Below, piece by piece: positions 46,505 through 58,700 of a DNA stretch of 64,000 nucleotides. The translations under genes and the position numbers were made by a program. Source of the stretch: Chromobotia macracanthus (lineage: Eukaryota > Chordata > Actinopteri > Cypriniformes > Botiidae); NCBI GenBank assembly GCA_036877525.1, contig JAZGTH010000074.1, positions 5,605,501 to 5,669,500 of the forward strand, written 5' to 3'. How positions within the stretch are numbered: position 1 is the stretch's first letter; every line of letters begins with the position of its first letter. The notes under the pieces are model-generated. The model saw nothing but the letters and a program-made list of their open reading frames with translations, was not told the DNA's origin and searched no databases.

Positions 46505-46540
46505 GTGAGCACTGACGAGAGGGAAAACGTTTGTGACACT
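46505..46540 (+). other. ddc: ddc noncoding exon 1 (start inferred)
   Basis: The 3' end is set by the donor ACT|GTGAGTATG at 46541; the 5' end is inferred from the TATA boxes. It contains no ATG. Vertebrate ddc genes usually have a separate untranslated first exon, which fits. Confidence 0.55.
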
Positions 46541-47750
46541 GTGAGTATGATCAAAGCTAAAGGAAAGTGTGAGATAGCATAAGCAACACTTGTTGAAGAG
46601 TTAGATCACAGTGTAGGTACAAGGTGCAAATGCAGGACTGTAATGTTTTAGGGCTTGTGATTTTTTAGGTTAATGGCACAAAATAACAGCTGGGGTGAAT
46701 TGTCTATACTGTTACCTTAATTGTTTGAGTTTAATGCTTATTTCTCAGGACAAATTGATTGAGGCTTGTCATTATGGATGTCAATTAAAAAGACTTTTGT
46801 CTTTATGTCAGTTTTACTGCACCTGCTTTAGTAAATCATTACATGTCATTAAGACACATGCATGTGATGAAACAGTGTTTTCAGATGCTGGCTTCTATAT
46901 AAATCAAAGTCAGATAGATTATGGCAATTCAAGCTTTTGACTGCAAAATTTATCTAGTTGTTGCACCTTGTAATATCTGGACTATGATTTATTCATTGGT
47001 TTAAAAAGCTTCAGAATTGTTTATTTGTCTGTAGTTATATTAGCTATTAATGTACTAGTGTGTAGGGGGATTTACTGTAGTTATACTGAAGTTTCTGTAG
47101 CTAAATCTCACAAAACCTCCATCTGAGACATCCATTTTTCTTTTTTTTCTTTTACAGTTGGGGTTATGGTTTGTCAGTGTAAGTTTATTATATGGCCTCA
47201 TTTAGATCATGAAATGAAAGAGGCCGGCTACCATGTGGATGAGCTAATCATGTGCACACACACCAATCCATTTGTATTATGTGGATTAGGATTAGAGATT
47301 TATGAGTATCAGGGATACAAAATAATTAGTAGTCCCTCTTACCAACTTTACAGATAGAGGCAGCACTCTTTCATAACTCTCACTGATTATGCCGTCTGAA
47401 ATTAAGAACTAAATATTTGCATTTGTTCTGTTCATTGTTGTTTAAGTATTTTTTTAACATGTACATATTACATAGTGCAAGTATCAGTTCATGTCATTCA
47501 AGCTGTAGAATTAATCACTACTGCTGAGAATATATTCACATAAACTCAAGATGTTATTGGCTGTAATTACATTTCATGCCTTAAACATTTGCCCTCAGGC
47601 CCTAGATTTCTGTTGAAATACAAGTCATAGTGGCCATGCAAACAATCCCAAATCAGAAATATAGTAACTTCTCTCCTCAATTGAAGACAGTTGCAGTTTC
47701 CCTGCATCATTTACTCTCCAGACTGACAGACTCTTCAATCCTCTCCACAG
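46541..47750 (+). other. ddc intron 1
   Basis: This is a 1.2-kb intron in the 5' UTR. No coding exon is seen; it ends in the acceptor CTCTCCACAG. Confidence 0.7.
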
Positions 47751-47956
47751 GCAAGATGGACGCTGCAGAATTTAGAAGGCGCGGGAAGGAGATGGTGGAT
47801 TATGTGGCTGATTATTTGGAGAACATTGAGAAGAGGCAGGTTTACCCTGATGTGGAACCTGGATATTTGAGATCACTGATTCCTGAGGACGCTCCAGAGG
47901 AACCCGATAGCTATGAGGATGTAGTCAAAGACATAGAGAGGGTGATCATGCCAGGG
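47751..47956 (+). CDS. ddc: ddc coding exon 1 (start codon)
   Basis: The acceptor ends at 47750 and the ATG is at 47756; 67 codons begin MDAAEFRRRGKEMVDYVADY and end VIMPG. The donor is GTGAGT at 47957, phase 0. The frame stays open upstream to 47630, but that part is intronic and unlike the family. This start matches the human protein length. Confidence 0.97.
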
Positions 47957-50900
47957 GTGAGTCACCACCACATATAATTTTAAAAAATTGTGGCCGTGAA
48001 GGTTGTAGTTGATGAAAGTGTAATGTTGTAGTAACAATGTACTTGTTTATTGTATTGTTTATACATGTGTCAGTTAATTCTCTATTATACTGTTTTTTGG
48101 CTGGTACAATAAATACAGTACTGTGCAAAACTCTTAAGCACTTACGACTTTAATCCCTAACCCTAAATTACAAATGAATAGAATTTATTTATTATTTAAC
48201 TCCTTAAATAAATACAAGTATCAATATTTGATTTTACCACCCTTTGCCTTTTATACAGCACCAAAATTCCTAGGCATAATGCTTTGTTTGTAGCTGGCAG
48301 GAAATTGTTCCAGTAAATTGCTTTACTTATCATAAGTGTATATTATAATCTTATAATGGTTTTTAAGCAAAAAACAATTAAAAGGGAATTAACATAATTC
48401 ATAAACAAAAATAGTACATAAATAGTACTACAAAAATAGTAAGTTACAAAACATTTTCAAACCATTGTTTGGCTAACAGAAATTGCAATCATTTCATCGA
48501 TTAAAATTACAACATTGACACGTGACTATATTGTATGTGGCAACTTAGTATGTGGGAACTTGCCCTAACATAAACATGACAACCAAACAATAGATAACTT
48601 TTAACAACGCATACTTAATTGTATCTTGTCCAGATAAAGACATTTTACCAGCCACATCTGGTGAGACAAATTCAAAGTTCATCTATGTGCTGAAATCTGA
48701 AGGTTAGATACTGTATTAATCATTAAACTCTAAGCTGGGGTCAGATAAATGCCTCTCCCACCCCTTCAAATCATAGCTCAGAGGAGAAAACAAACACTTT
48801 AATTTAGTTTAAGGTGTTAACTTTCACTCTGTATCCAATTAGACCAATTTTCCCTTTCAAAAGTCCTGTTTTAATAGAGCTTTATGAGTGTGTGTTAGAG
48901 CTAATGAATGACTCACAATAGGAAAATCCTACAGAGAAACCCACATTGCCTCAAGCTCTCTCCAAACACATGAAATAATTTCATTTAGCCTTAATAATTT
49001 TAACAAACCTTTAATGTTCTCAAAAAACAATGTTACTATTGCTCTAGTCATGATCCCTGTAAAAAGAGCAAAGATGAACAATGGAACAACCAAACTCAAA
49101 CACTCAGTGTTCATGGATCTGCACCATAGTAGACCATCCAGTACTCATTTCAGCATACCGTGATTTGGGATATAGTCATTCTAATTTCAAATAGTGTTTA
49201 TGATAGATAGTATGGGAATCAGAATTGGGACACAATTCTAAATCTAAATATGGTTTGGAGATTTTGAAGATGAATTTGAAATAAATGCTTCTATATGTAT
49301 GTTCATGACACAATTGTAGGTGACGCATTGGCACAGCCCATACTTTTATGCCTATTTCCCAACTGCTAACTCGTTTCCTGCAATGCTGGCAGACATGCTG
49401 TGTGGGGCCATTGGTTGCATTGGATTCTCTTGGGTATGTTTCATTCATCCATCCATCCATCCATCTATCCATTAATCTATATTTATCCATCCATCCATGA
49501 TTCTTATGCTCTCTCTGCCTTACTGTTCTTACCTTTTCTCCTGGCATGACATTTGTTTGGAGAGCTTCTGCAGTGTTGTGGTCATGGCTGATGTAGGGTT
49601 TGTTTTGTGCTGTAGGCTGCGAGTCCAGCCTGTACAGAGCTAGAGACAGTGATGTTGGACTGGCTGGGAAAGATGCTGAAGTTACCAGATGAATTTCTTG
49701 CTGGCACAGAGGGCAGAGGAGGAGGGGTCATCCAGGTGAGATGATTAAGAACATATTAGCTGCTAGCATTGTACATTTATACTAAGATTAGTAGGGAATA
49801 ACTTACATGTAAAACCATAATTTTTGACCAGGGGCCACAAAGGCACTGTAGTGAGCCCATGGAGAAGATTCATGACATTTGTAGTTATCTGAGCTTTACA
49901 GAACATTATCATTATAAAAATCAACGAACAATGTTTTTAAAAATTGCCCCCAAACAAGACCTTGTTCCAGGTGTCAAATATGGACATTTCAACAATGTTG
50001 GACACACACTCCAACAATGTTTACAGGCAATTTTATTTGAACATCAACTAATTTTGTTCGTTATCATTTTCCTCCTCTCACCTCTGAAAATTGTTGTGTC
50101 ATGTGAAAATGGACTTTTAAGATGTCAGCCACAGATAGAGGGCGAGCATGAACTGAGAGCGGTTTGTGTTAATTTTATCACTATACATGCAGCGGTCGAG
50201 CAGCTGTGACCGTTTGGAAAGAAGACAGGAAGCACAAGGCACGGAAAACCCACTAACGACTGGCGGTTTGATGCCCTGTCATTAGGACTTTTTTGGCCAC
50301 CTCCACCTCCTGTATGGTTTTGTCTGAGAGCTTTTTCAGAGAGCTCACTATGGCAACAGGCAGCATCATTTTGCATTGAGGGCACACACTAATGAGGGAG
50401 TTTGTGGGTTTTGTTTACAATGCCTCTCAGGAAAGGTGGGCAGAGTGGGGAGGGGAGAGAGGTGGAAAGTCTTTCAAAAAGAAAATTGAGCATTATTCAT
50501 GTAAGTGAAAATGTGACATTGGACAGTTGAAAATTTGATTCTGAAAGCTTCCATTTTAATAAAACATTTTGCTTTGTGATATTGACAGTCATTAGACTCC
50601 AGACTGAAACATTTAGCACACTGTAAATGGCAAATAACCAAAAAATGTTTATTATGAGGCAAAATTTAATTAAAGGTAGGGTAGACAATTTCGGAGTGGC
50701 TAGCAACAGCAAGATAACTTTGAGAGCATATGATCACACCCTTCCTTCAGAGAACTCTCTAAAGCCAGTCCTCCTCCAAAACACATGAGTGCTTACATGA
50801 TGGGGAAGTAAGACGTAGGTCATAGGTGAGCACTGTCACTCTAACTGAGGAAAATCAAAGACAGCTCCTGCTTCACAATGAGATGGTGTGATCTGTGTTG

Positions 50901-53900
50901 AGGGGTTTCGAGTGCCATCTTCTCATTCACTCATTGAGAACATACAACACAGAGCCAGAGAGCTGATGAAAATTCATCACTTTATTTACAATGTCCAAAC
51001 AGCATAAAGCTTTATTGACTGAGGTTGTTTTGCTCCCTGCAATATCCAAGATGAAGGAAATTATGTCTCTGTCCAGCTAATATCGAACAACTTTCACTTC
51101 AACATTCTGATCCATTCAACATTCTATAGCTGGTAGATCAGTTATTGAATGTCAAAATACAGCTGTCTACTCTAAAATACAACTTCAAGCTTTAAATAAC
51201 ATGGTGGGCTTGTGGAGAAATGCTCAAATTTGTGTACTGTTTTATTCAGTCATGGTATTATTATTCTAAAAAAGAACAGGAAAAGGAAATAATGGAAAAT
51301 GGAAAATAATGAAGGAAAATGGAAAAAAACTGCAAAAAATAAAAACATTTAGTCTTGTAAAAAGATATTGTGTTGTTTGTTTATATAGGGCACTGCCAGT
51401 GAGGCCACACTCATAGCTCTTCTTGCTGCTCGCTCCAGAATCATCAAACTTATTCAGTCTCAGCAGCCTGACAGATGTGAGACAGACATTATATCCAAAC
51501 TGGTTGCCTACTCATCTGAGCAGGTGAGACATACTGCAAGTATCTGCTACTAGAGGAAGTATAGATGGGTACCTAAAAGAGTATTTTACATAAAAGAGTA
51601 TTTTACGTAGTATCTGTTAGTATGTGTTAGGGCAGCTAAAAGACAAAATATGGATTAGTACCTGTTAAAAAATGGAGTATGGACGGGTATTTGTTAGTAC
51701 AGGGCATTATTTGCAAACAGGACTGAGTATATGTTACTGGGGGGATTAGGAATAAATGTCTCTGTGGTTGCAGGGGTAAAAATCCAGATTGTCCAGATTT
51801 TTGTGCCATGATCATTAAAGATAAATTGTTGATAGTAGTGTTTTTGTTGGAATTTTAGGCTCACTCATCAGTGGAGAGGGCGGGGTTGATCGCTGGCGTG
51901 AGAATGAAGAAAATTTCCACAGATAGTAAGTTTGCTGTGCGAGGAGATGCACTGCAAAGGGCTTTTCAAGAGGACAGAACTGCAGGACTTATACCTTTCT
52001 ATGTATGTACAACTTTAAAAGCACATCACTGTTTTGTTAGGAAAAATACTGCATTACAAAGCATATAGAATTGTTCCTATTTTTTATCTCTCTGCGGGCT
52101 GATAAATGTCCTGTCAAATCTCAAAGAAAATCTTAAGCCTTACCATTAGTATTTTAAGCAATCGTACATGCAATAACAACATACTGTGATACATACAGTA
52201 TGATACAGATACATATTGTGATAAAATCAGAATCAGAGTTTTGCAGAATGATAGCACCCACTCAGACCATTTTAGAGACCCTGAAAAGAGAGAAATGAGA
52301 ACAAATTGGGCATTTGTCTCTGCTCTTTCTTTAAACCCCTCCCCCATGGTCAGCATAATGGCTAATGCTGTTTGGAGAGCCTGTTTTCTGAATCACATTA
52401 GTTAAACTAGCCCCGGGCTCAGCCAACAGACCTGTTTTAGAAAAATCACTTCAGAATGACAAACCAAGCAGATGATGTTGTGATCAGAACAAATGAATCA
52501 AATTATTTTTTCATTAAACAATGTAGTTAAGGATAAGTCAAGATCTAGATTAATCTTTATTAATTGTGCAACTAGCACAACATAACATTTTAAAGACATA
52601 CTAATGACCCATTTTATTTTAATGTTTCTCTCAGTTCTGTGCAACATTGGGAACGACTCCATCCTGTGCGTTCGACTGCATCACTGAACTTGGCCCTATA
52701 TGTAAGATTAATTATAATTTATTGTTATGTTTCTTTGTGGCTTATTTGTGAATGCAAAATAATTTCATAAAAGGTTTCAAATTAAAGAAAATTTCACACA
52801 TTGTCATTGCTTGTGTGTTTCAGGTAGAGCAGAGAATATCTGGATGCACGTTGATGCTGCCTATGCCGGCAGTGCGTTTATCTGTCCGGAGTTTAGACCT
52901 CTCTTGAATGGCGTGGAGGTGAGAAAATACTCAAATCACACTGCTCACAGTGTGTTCTCAGACACACTTCATGCAGCCCTGAAAACGCGCTCGTAATAAC
53001 AGAAGAGCAATCGTGAGCTGGGATCTATCTATTGATCCTGTTGGTGGCGAAGCAGCATGTGCAAAGTCGTATGCATGCTCATGAAAACATTTAAATGTCA
53101 CAAATGATATGAGCAGCCTTGAGCGATGTCTTCTGGAATCACTGGGAAATGAGAGATCCTCTATCATCCTTTGAGTCGTTGTTGCGCCCAGCTGAGTGTC
53201 ACAACAATAAGGGCAAAGTAATTTCCTGAGGCAGAGGAAGACCTTTAGATAAGTTATTTTCCCTCGCTAAAAAAATCACTGTTTATTAGCAGCCCCAGTC
53301 CAAACAACAGCCGTGACTGTGCTACCCTTTACAGACGTCTGTCTTTATTATTGACTTGAAAGAAGGTGGTTGAGGTTTGCCGTGTGATGTTGGTTGCCAG
53401 GAAGTGAAAGACAGGCAGGACATGGAAACAGCATGGAAACAATCACAACATCTTGACAGTGTCTGCCTACTTTATTGCAGCAGATGGAAAGGATATTGGA
53501 AAAGCGGAGAATAAGCAAAAAGATTAGACTGAGATTCCCCCGAGTGATTCCCTTTGAATGCTCATGGACAGATGCTGCAGGTGGCTGGGGTTTGATATTT
53601 AATATGATTTTGTGTCAGTCAATAGTATTTGATATTACAAGGTGTCGCCTTTGATTGCCATCTATTTGTTTTCATGTTTTAACTTTCTGTAGCTTAACCA
53701 ATAGAGCATGACACCAGCTACTATAAAGTCTTGGGTTTGAATCCCAGTTAACACAGTTGAATAAATGTAAACCTTAAAGTGTTGGCTTTGGATTCCAGTG
53801 TAGAGCCAAACACATAAATTTAAACTTAAAACTCTTCATAGTTTACATTTTAGAAACAGATTCAAGTTTTAGGTATTCACTTTATAACTTGCTTTGATTT

Positions 53901-55440
53901 TAGTTTGCAGATTCTTTCAATTTCAATCCTCATAAATGGCTCCTGGTCAACTTTGATTGCTCTACAATGTGGTAAGTTGTTTTGTGTCACTTTATCCTCT
54001 GACCCCATAGACTCTTTTTGTCTCTCTGTCTAAATAAGCTATGATGCAGCTGTATCTGCAGACAGAGTAAGCAGTCCCAGCTGCCCTTTCTGTCAACATG
54101 AAGCAAATAGATATGGTTCTTTATATAGAGAAATAATAAACTACAGGCTTCACAATACTGACAATGATATATGATGACCCTCATCATAATTCAATTCCCA
54201 AATAGAATTTAGACATATGATTCTAAATATTTTCTCAGAAGTAGATTACATCACTTCCTCACATTGTGCCCATTGAAACATTGGGTGATTCTGGGCTCCT
54301 CAATGCCTCCTCTTGATGAATTCTGTTTATCCGACAAACTGATGAACAATACACATTCCTGTATCCAGAACAAATAATTATCTTTTAGTATCATGTCAAC
54401 AAGTGACACAGTTATGTCAACCCTATGATGTAACTGAACAAGAACCACACACTCAGGTAATGATAGCTTTTAAGTTAACACTGTGACCGGTGTTTCTCTT
54501 CATCAATTTGCACCTAATATTTTGTAATATGCCGTTTCTTAAAACATTTTGGCATATGTCTTTAGGACACACAGTTACAGAATGGGAGAGAAGTGTGTGT
54601 GTGTGTGTGTGTATACTGTACATACATAAATAGATGTTAAATAATTGTTTTCTCCTGAATTTGAATGTGTGAATGTGAATTTCTCTGTGTACAGGGTCAA
54701 GAAAAGATCAGATATTATTGGGGCATTTAAGATGGAGCCACTATATCTGAAGCATGATCATCAAGAGTCAGGTGACCAATCTGCACCATACTGTTCAACA
54801 CAGTAAACTCCATGTTCACTCTGATGAGATAACCTTACTCCATTATTATACACATAGACAATAAACTATAATGATTTTATATGATTTTGGAAATACATTA
54901 GAATGTGGTGTACAGTGACTGGGACCATGATCTTGGTATCAAGATCATTGGTATGACCATGATCATGATCAGACATGGAATTCAGTGCTGACACAAACTG
55001 TACGCCACACTGAGGGCTTGATCAAATCATTATTTTGCCGTACTATATGTGTTATAAGCGTCTCTGTGTGTGAGTAAACAATAGCCAGGTCAGGTTTAGG
55101 AGCTGTGTGTGGTTTTTGCATGCACAGTGTGTGTATGTACAGTATGTACAGTACACAGTATATCAGAATACAGTAGATCCAAAAATTATATGGAAACAAT
55201 AAGCCACAAATGCTCCTTTACATATCACAATATAAGATCAAGAGGCATTTTTTTATTCTCTAAATGTTAAATTATATATTCATAAGTTTTAATGTAACAT
55301 GTTTAAACAAAGTAACAAAGTAAACCTGAAAATATGTATACATCCACAAATAGGTTCCAGAGAAGTCAGTTCTAAGAAAATGTGTAGCATAATTTTTTGT
55401 AAATGCTACTTAAATTAAAATATTAATATTTAATGCAATG

Positions 55441-55518
<78 letters not shown>

Positions 55519-55702
55519 AATACTTAGTTTCCTCATACCTGTCAATCAATGAGCTGCCTGTTGTATGTTAGCCATTTAAATGTGGCTAAACAAAGCTGTT
55601 CATCTAGTGATGTGGGCAGTGAGCGGCTGTGCATTGTAATTATAACGATTGTAATTATGCTGACAGAAAGACCAAAGACCAGCTCTCTCAACCCACTACA
55701 CA

Positions 55703-55733
<31 letters not shown>

Positions 55734-58700
55734 TTTACACATCTGTCTAAATGGGGACATTCCATAGACTTTTACTGTTTTTATACACAGCTATTTATAA
55801 ACAATATAAACTAATCTTAACCCACACTCTAACCCTATCCAAAAAATATTTTTTACAATTCAAAAAGAAAATTAATTTAATTTAGTTTATTAAAGAATAA
55901 ACAACGCACACTTACACACCCCAAAGCCATTTCATGAACAACTTCCTAAAATACTCACATGCTTGGTCAGATGCACAAAAATGAACCATGTTGTTATTAT
56001 ATAACATTTTATTGTTTATTATCTTTAAATAATCATTTGTGTTGTTTTATGCAAATGCATCACACATTCAGTGGCATTGCAGTATATACACGTGAGCTTG
56101 TTCAGCTACCTTGTAGAATCAGCTACCAGATAAATGGTCACATTTTTTTATATTACAATTTGTTATTTTATTAGTGTTGTTTGACTGAAAGTTGAAATAT
56201 TTTCTGTATTCATAGGGTTTGTCACAGATTATAGAGTAAGTATACTTAATGTTTGTGTTTGTGTATTTATAACAGATATAATGTCTCAAATAAATATTTA
56301 TTCAAGTAATTTACAGTAATTCATGTAGTGGTTGTTGATGCACCATTTTATAAATGCAACAGTGATTTACTGTATTGCACAAACCTGAGTGTTTGCAACA
56401 ACAGTATGACAAAATATATAATTGTGTCTGTGTATGTGATGACCTTTCATTTCATAGCCTTGTACAAACCTGTGTAAAATGTGTAAATGTGTAAAAAAGG
56501 TGCATGTGCACTGTTTCGTGTCTGATTCAGGGGTACTTCACATGTTTATTTGTGCACAGATCATATGTCATATCTCATCTTCCCTCAGCACTGGCAGATC
56601 CCGCTGGGTCGTAGGTTCCGCTCTCTGAAGATGTGGTTTGTGTTCCGCATGTATGGACTCAAAGGTCTGCAAGCTTACATCCGCAAGGTAACTGCCTATA
56701 ACACATGCTGTCAATAAGATTATCTCTGCCAGTCACATCATATTTGGCTTTACAGTCAATCTGGTATGATGCAAACCTGGCAATCATTCAAGACTCTGAT
56801 TTGTAAACCATCTTCATTAAGGTTGTGTTGTTCTGTTTGCAATACATATGATCTTGTTCAGATTCTTTATTTGTTGAGTTAGAACTCAATGGGTTCACTT
56901 GTAATGAGGATGAATATGTTTTTGTAGACCACAGTGTGTTTGAAGTGCGTTTTGATTTTGTTTAGTTATGTACAATATTTGGTGCTGTATTGTGCATTGT
57001 GTGTCAGAATTATTGTCTAATATAAAGTCCTATGAACCACTAGTCTAAAAAAAGAAATTGTAAAATTTGGATAAGTTCATGTTATATGACACAAAATTAG
57101 GCTGCAATATAAAACCCATTGTGCTTTGAATACATTTTTTAGATTTCAGATCCTAAAAATGAAAAAAAAATTGTTGTTTACTTTACTTTTTACATTTACA
57201 TTTTTACATTTATGCAATTACCAGGAACTTTAATTGAAAGGGACTTACAGTGCATTCAAGGTATACATTTTCTCAGCATGTTAAGAAACATTTAGTATCA
57301 GTACTAGTATAATTGTGTACAGTTTCAATACTGTTTTGGACAGAATTGCCCCACTTTTTTATTTATTAAACCTATACTTTTAAGTACAGTTATTATATTA
57401 AGCAGTAGCAGTGGTAAACTTTAAGTACAAAAGGGATATTTCTGAGAAGTACATAAAAATTGGGTAGAATTTTAGTTTTAGTATTTTAGTTTAAAAGAAT
57501 TACAATAGCACACTAAATAAACTGTTTGTAAGGATGTGCTAATTTTTCTTTATTCATTATGCTTTATTCAGTACAGTGATTCAGAATTATTTGTTCCATG
57601 TTTAGGGGTCATCTCTCCTTTGGTATCCCTCTCTACATATTTGTCAGATATGAGTACTAGAACATTTAGGCACAGAGTACCAGAACATTTAAACCCAGTA
57701 GTAGCTTTCCCCCAGGCCATCTCCCTCATGAACTGTTAACTGCCCCACAAGGCCTCTTTTACTCCCACTCAAAACAATGTAGTACTCAGAACAATTCCCA
57801 TTGTGTATATAAAAGATATTCGTTCCTATGTGTTCATATAACAAAATATATTTATTCTGTCCTAGCTAATTGTGTCTTTATATTTTATGTGTATTGCTGT
57901 TGTATTTTTGTGTACACACTTTATTTACTAAGAAAAATTCTTTATGCAAATACAGTTAAGGTGTTTTTGAATTGCAATATTTTAAACTACAGACTGCCGC
58001 CTGGTGGTGAGATATTAAACTTTCGTTTAATTTTCGTTAATGAGCAGAATGAGAAAATGAAATTCTGTCATCATTTACTTTTAAGCCTTAGGCTTTTCCA
58101 AACATGTATTCTGTTTATTATTATTTGTATATGTATTATTTGTGTCTAAAATGCTGTGTTTGTTTCAGCATGTAGGGCTGGCCAAGGAGTTTGAGGGTTT
58201 GGTAAGAGCTGATCAACACTTTGAGATCTGTGCTAAAGTTGTGCTTGGTCTCGTCTGCTTTAGACTCAAGGTCAGAGAAAAACACTTTTCCCATACAAAA
58301 GAAAGCATCTCTTCCACTAGTAATAAAAATCTGTTTCTGGGAGGTGGTTAACTATGGAAAATTGCAGTTGATGACTTAATTTTAATTTCTGTAGATGCTC
58401 CAAGATGCAACACAAATTATACAAAATGATGGTACTATTTTCAGCATGTTTTTAAAACATGACATTTTATAATAACCAATATTGTAATCAAGAGGTTTAG
58501 TGAATTAATTCTACAATATGACCATTTAAAAATTCTACATTTTCAGATGGAATTTTATATTTATTTTATTCAGATCAGTGCAGTGTAAGTAGCCATATTT
58601 AATTTGAATTCAGTGCCTCTTGTATCATATGTGAAACAATCATCCACCTCAGTCAACACATTGCTCACTCTCCTACAGTACTTGACTGAAACAGTCACAG

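Larger units (their letters stand above)
54772..56215 (+). other. ddc intron after coding exon 9
   Basis: This is a 1.4-kb intron with two dinucleotide arrays (55443-55514 and 55709-55733) and otherwise AT-rich sequence. Confidence 0.75.

Noticed and set aside
47630..47755. In-frame N-terminal extension of ddc starting at an ATG near 47630
   Set aside because: The extension crosses a consensus acceptor (CTCTCCACAG at 47750), has no likeness to AADC, and the ATG at 47756 gives exactly 480 residues.
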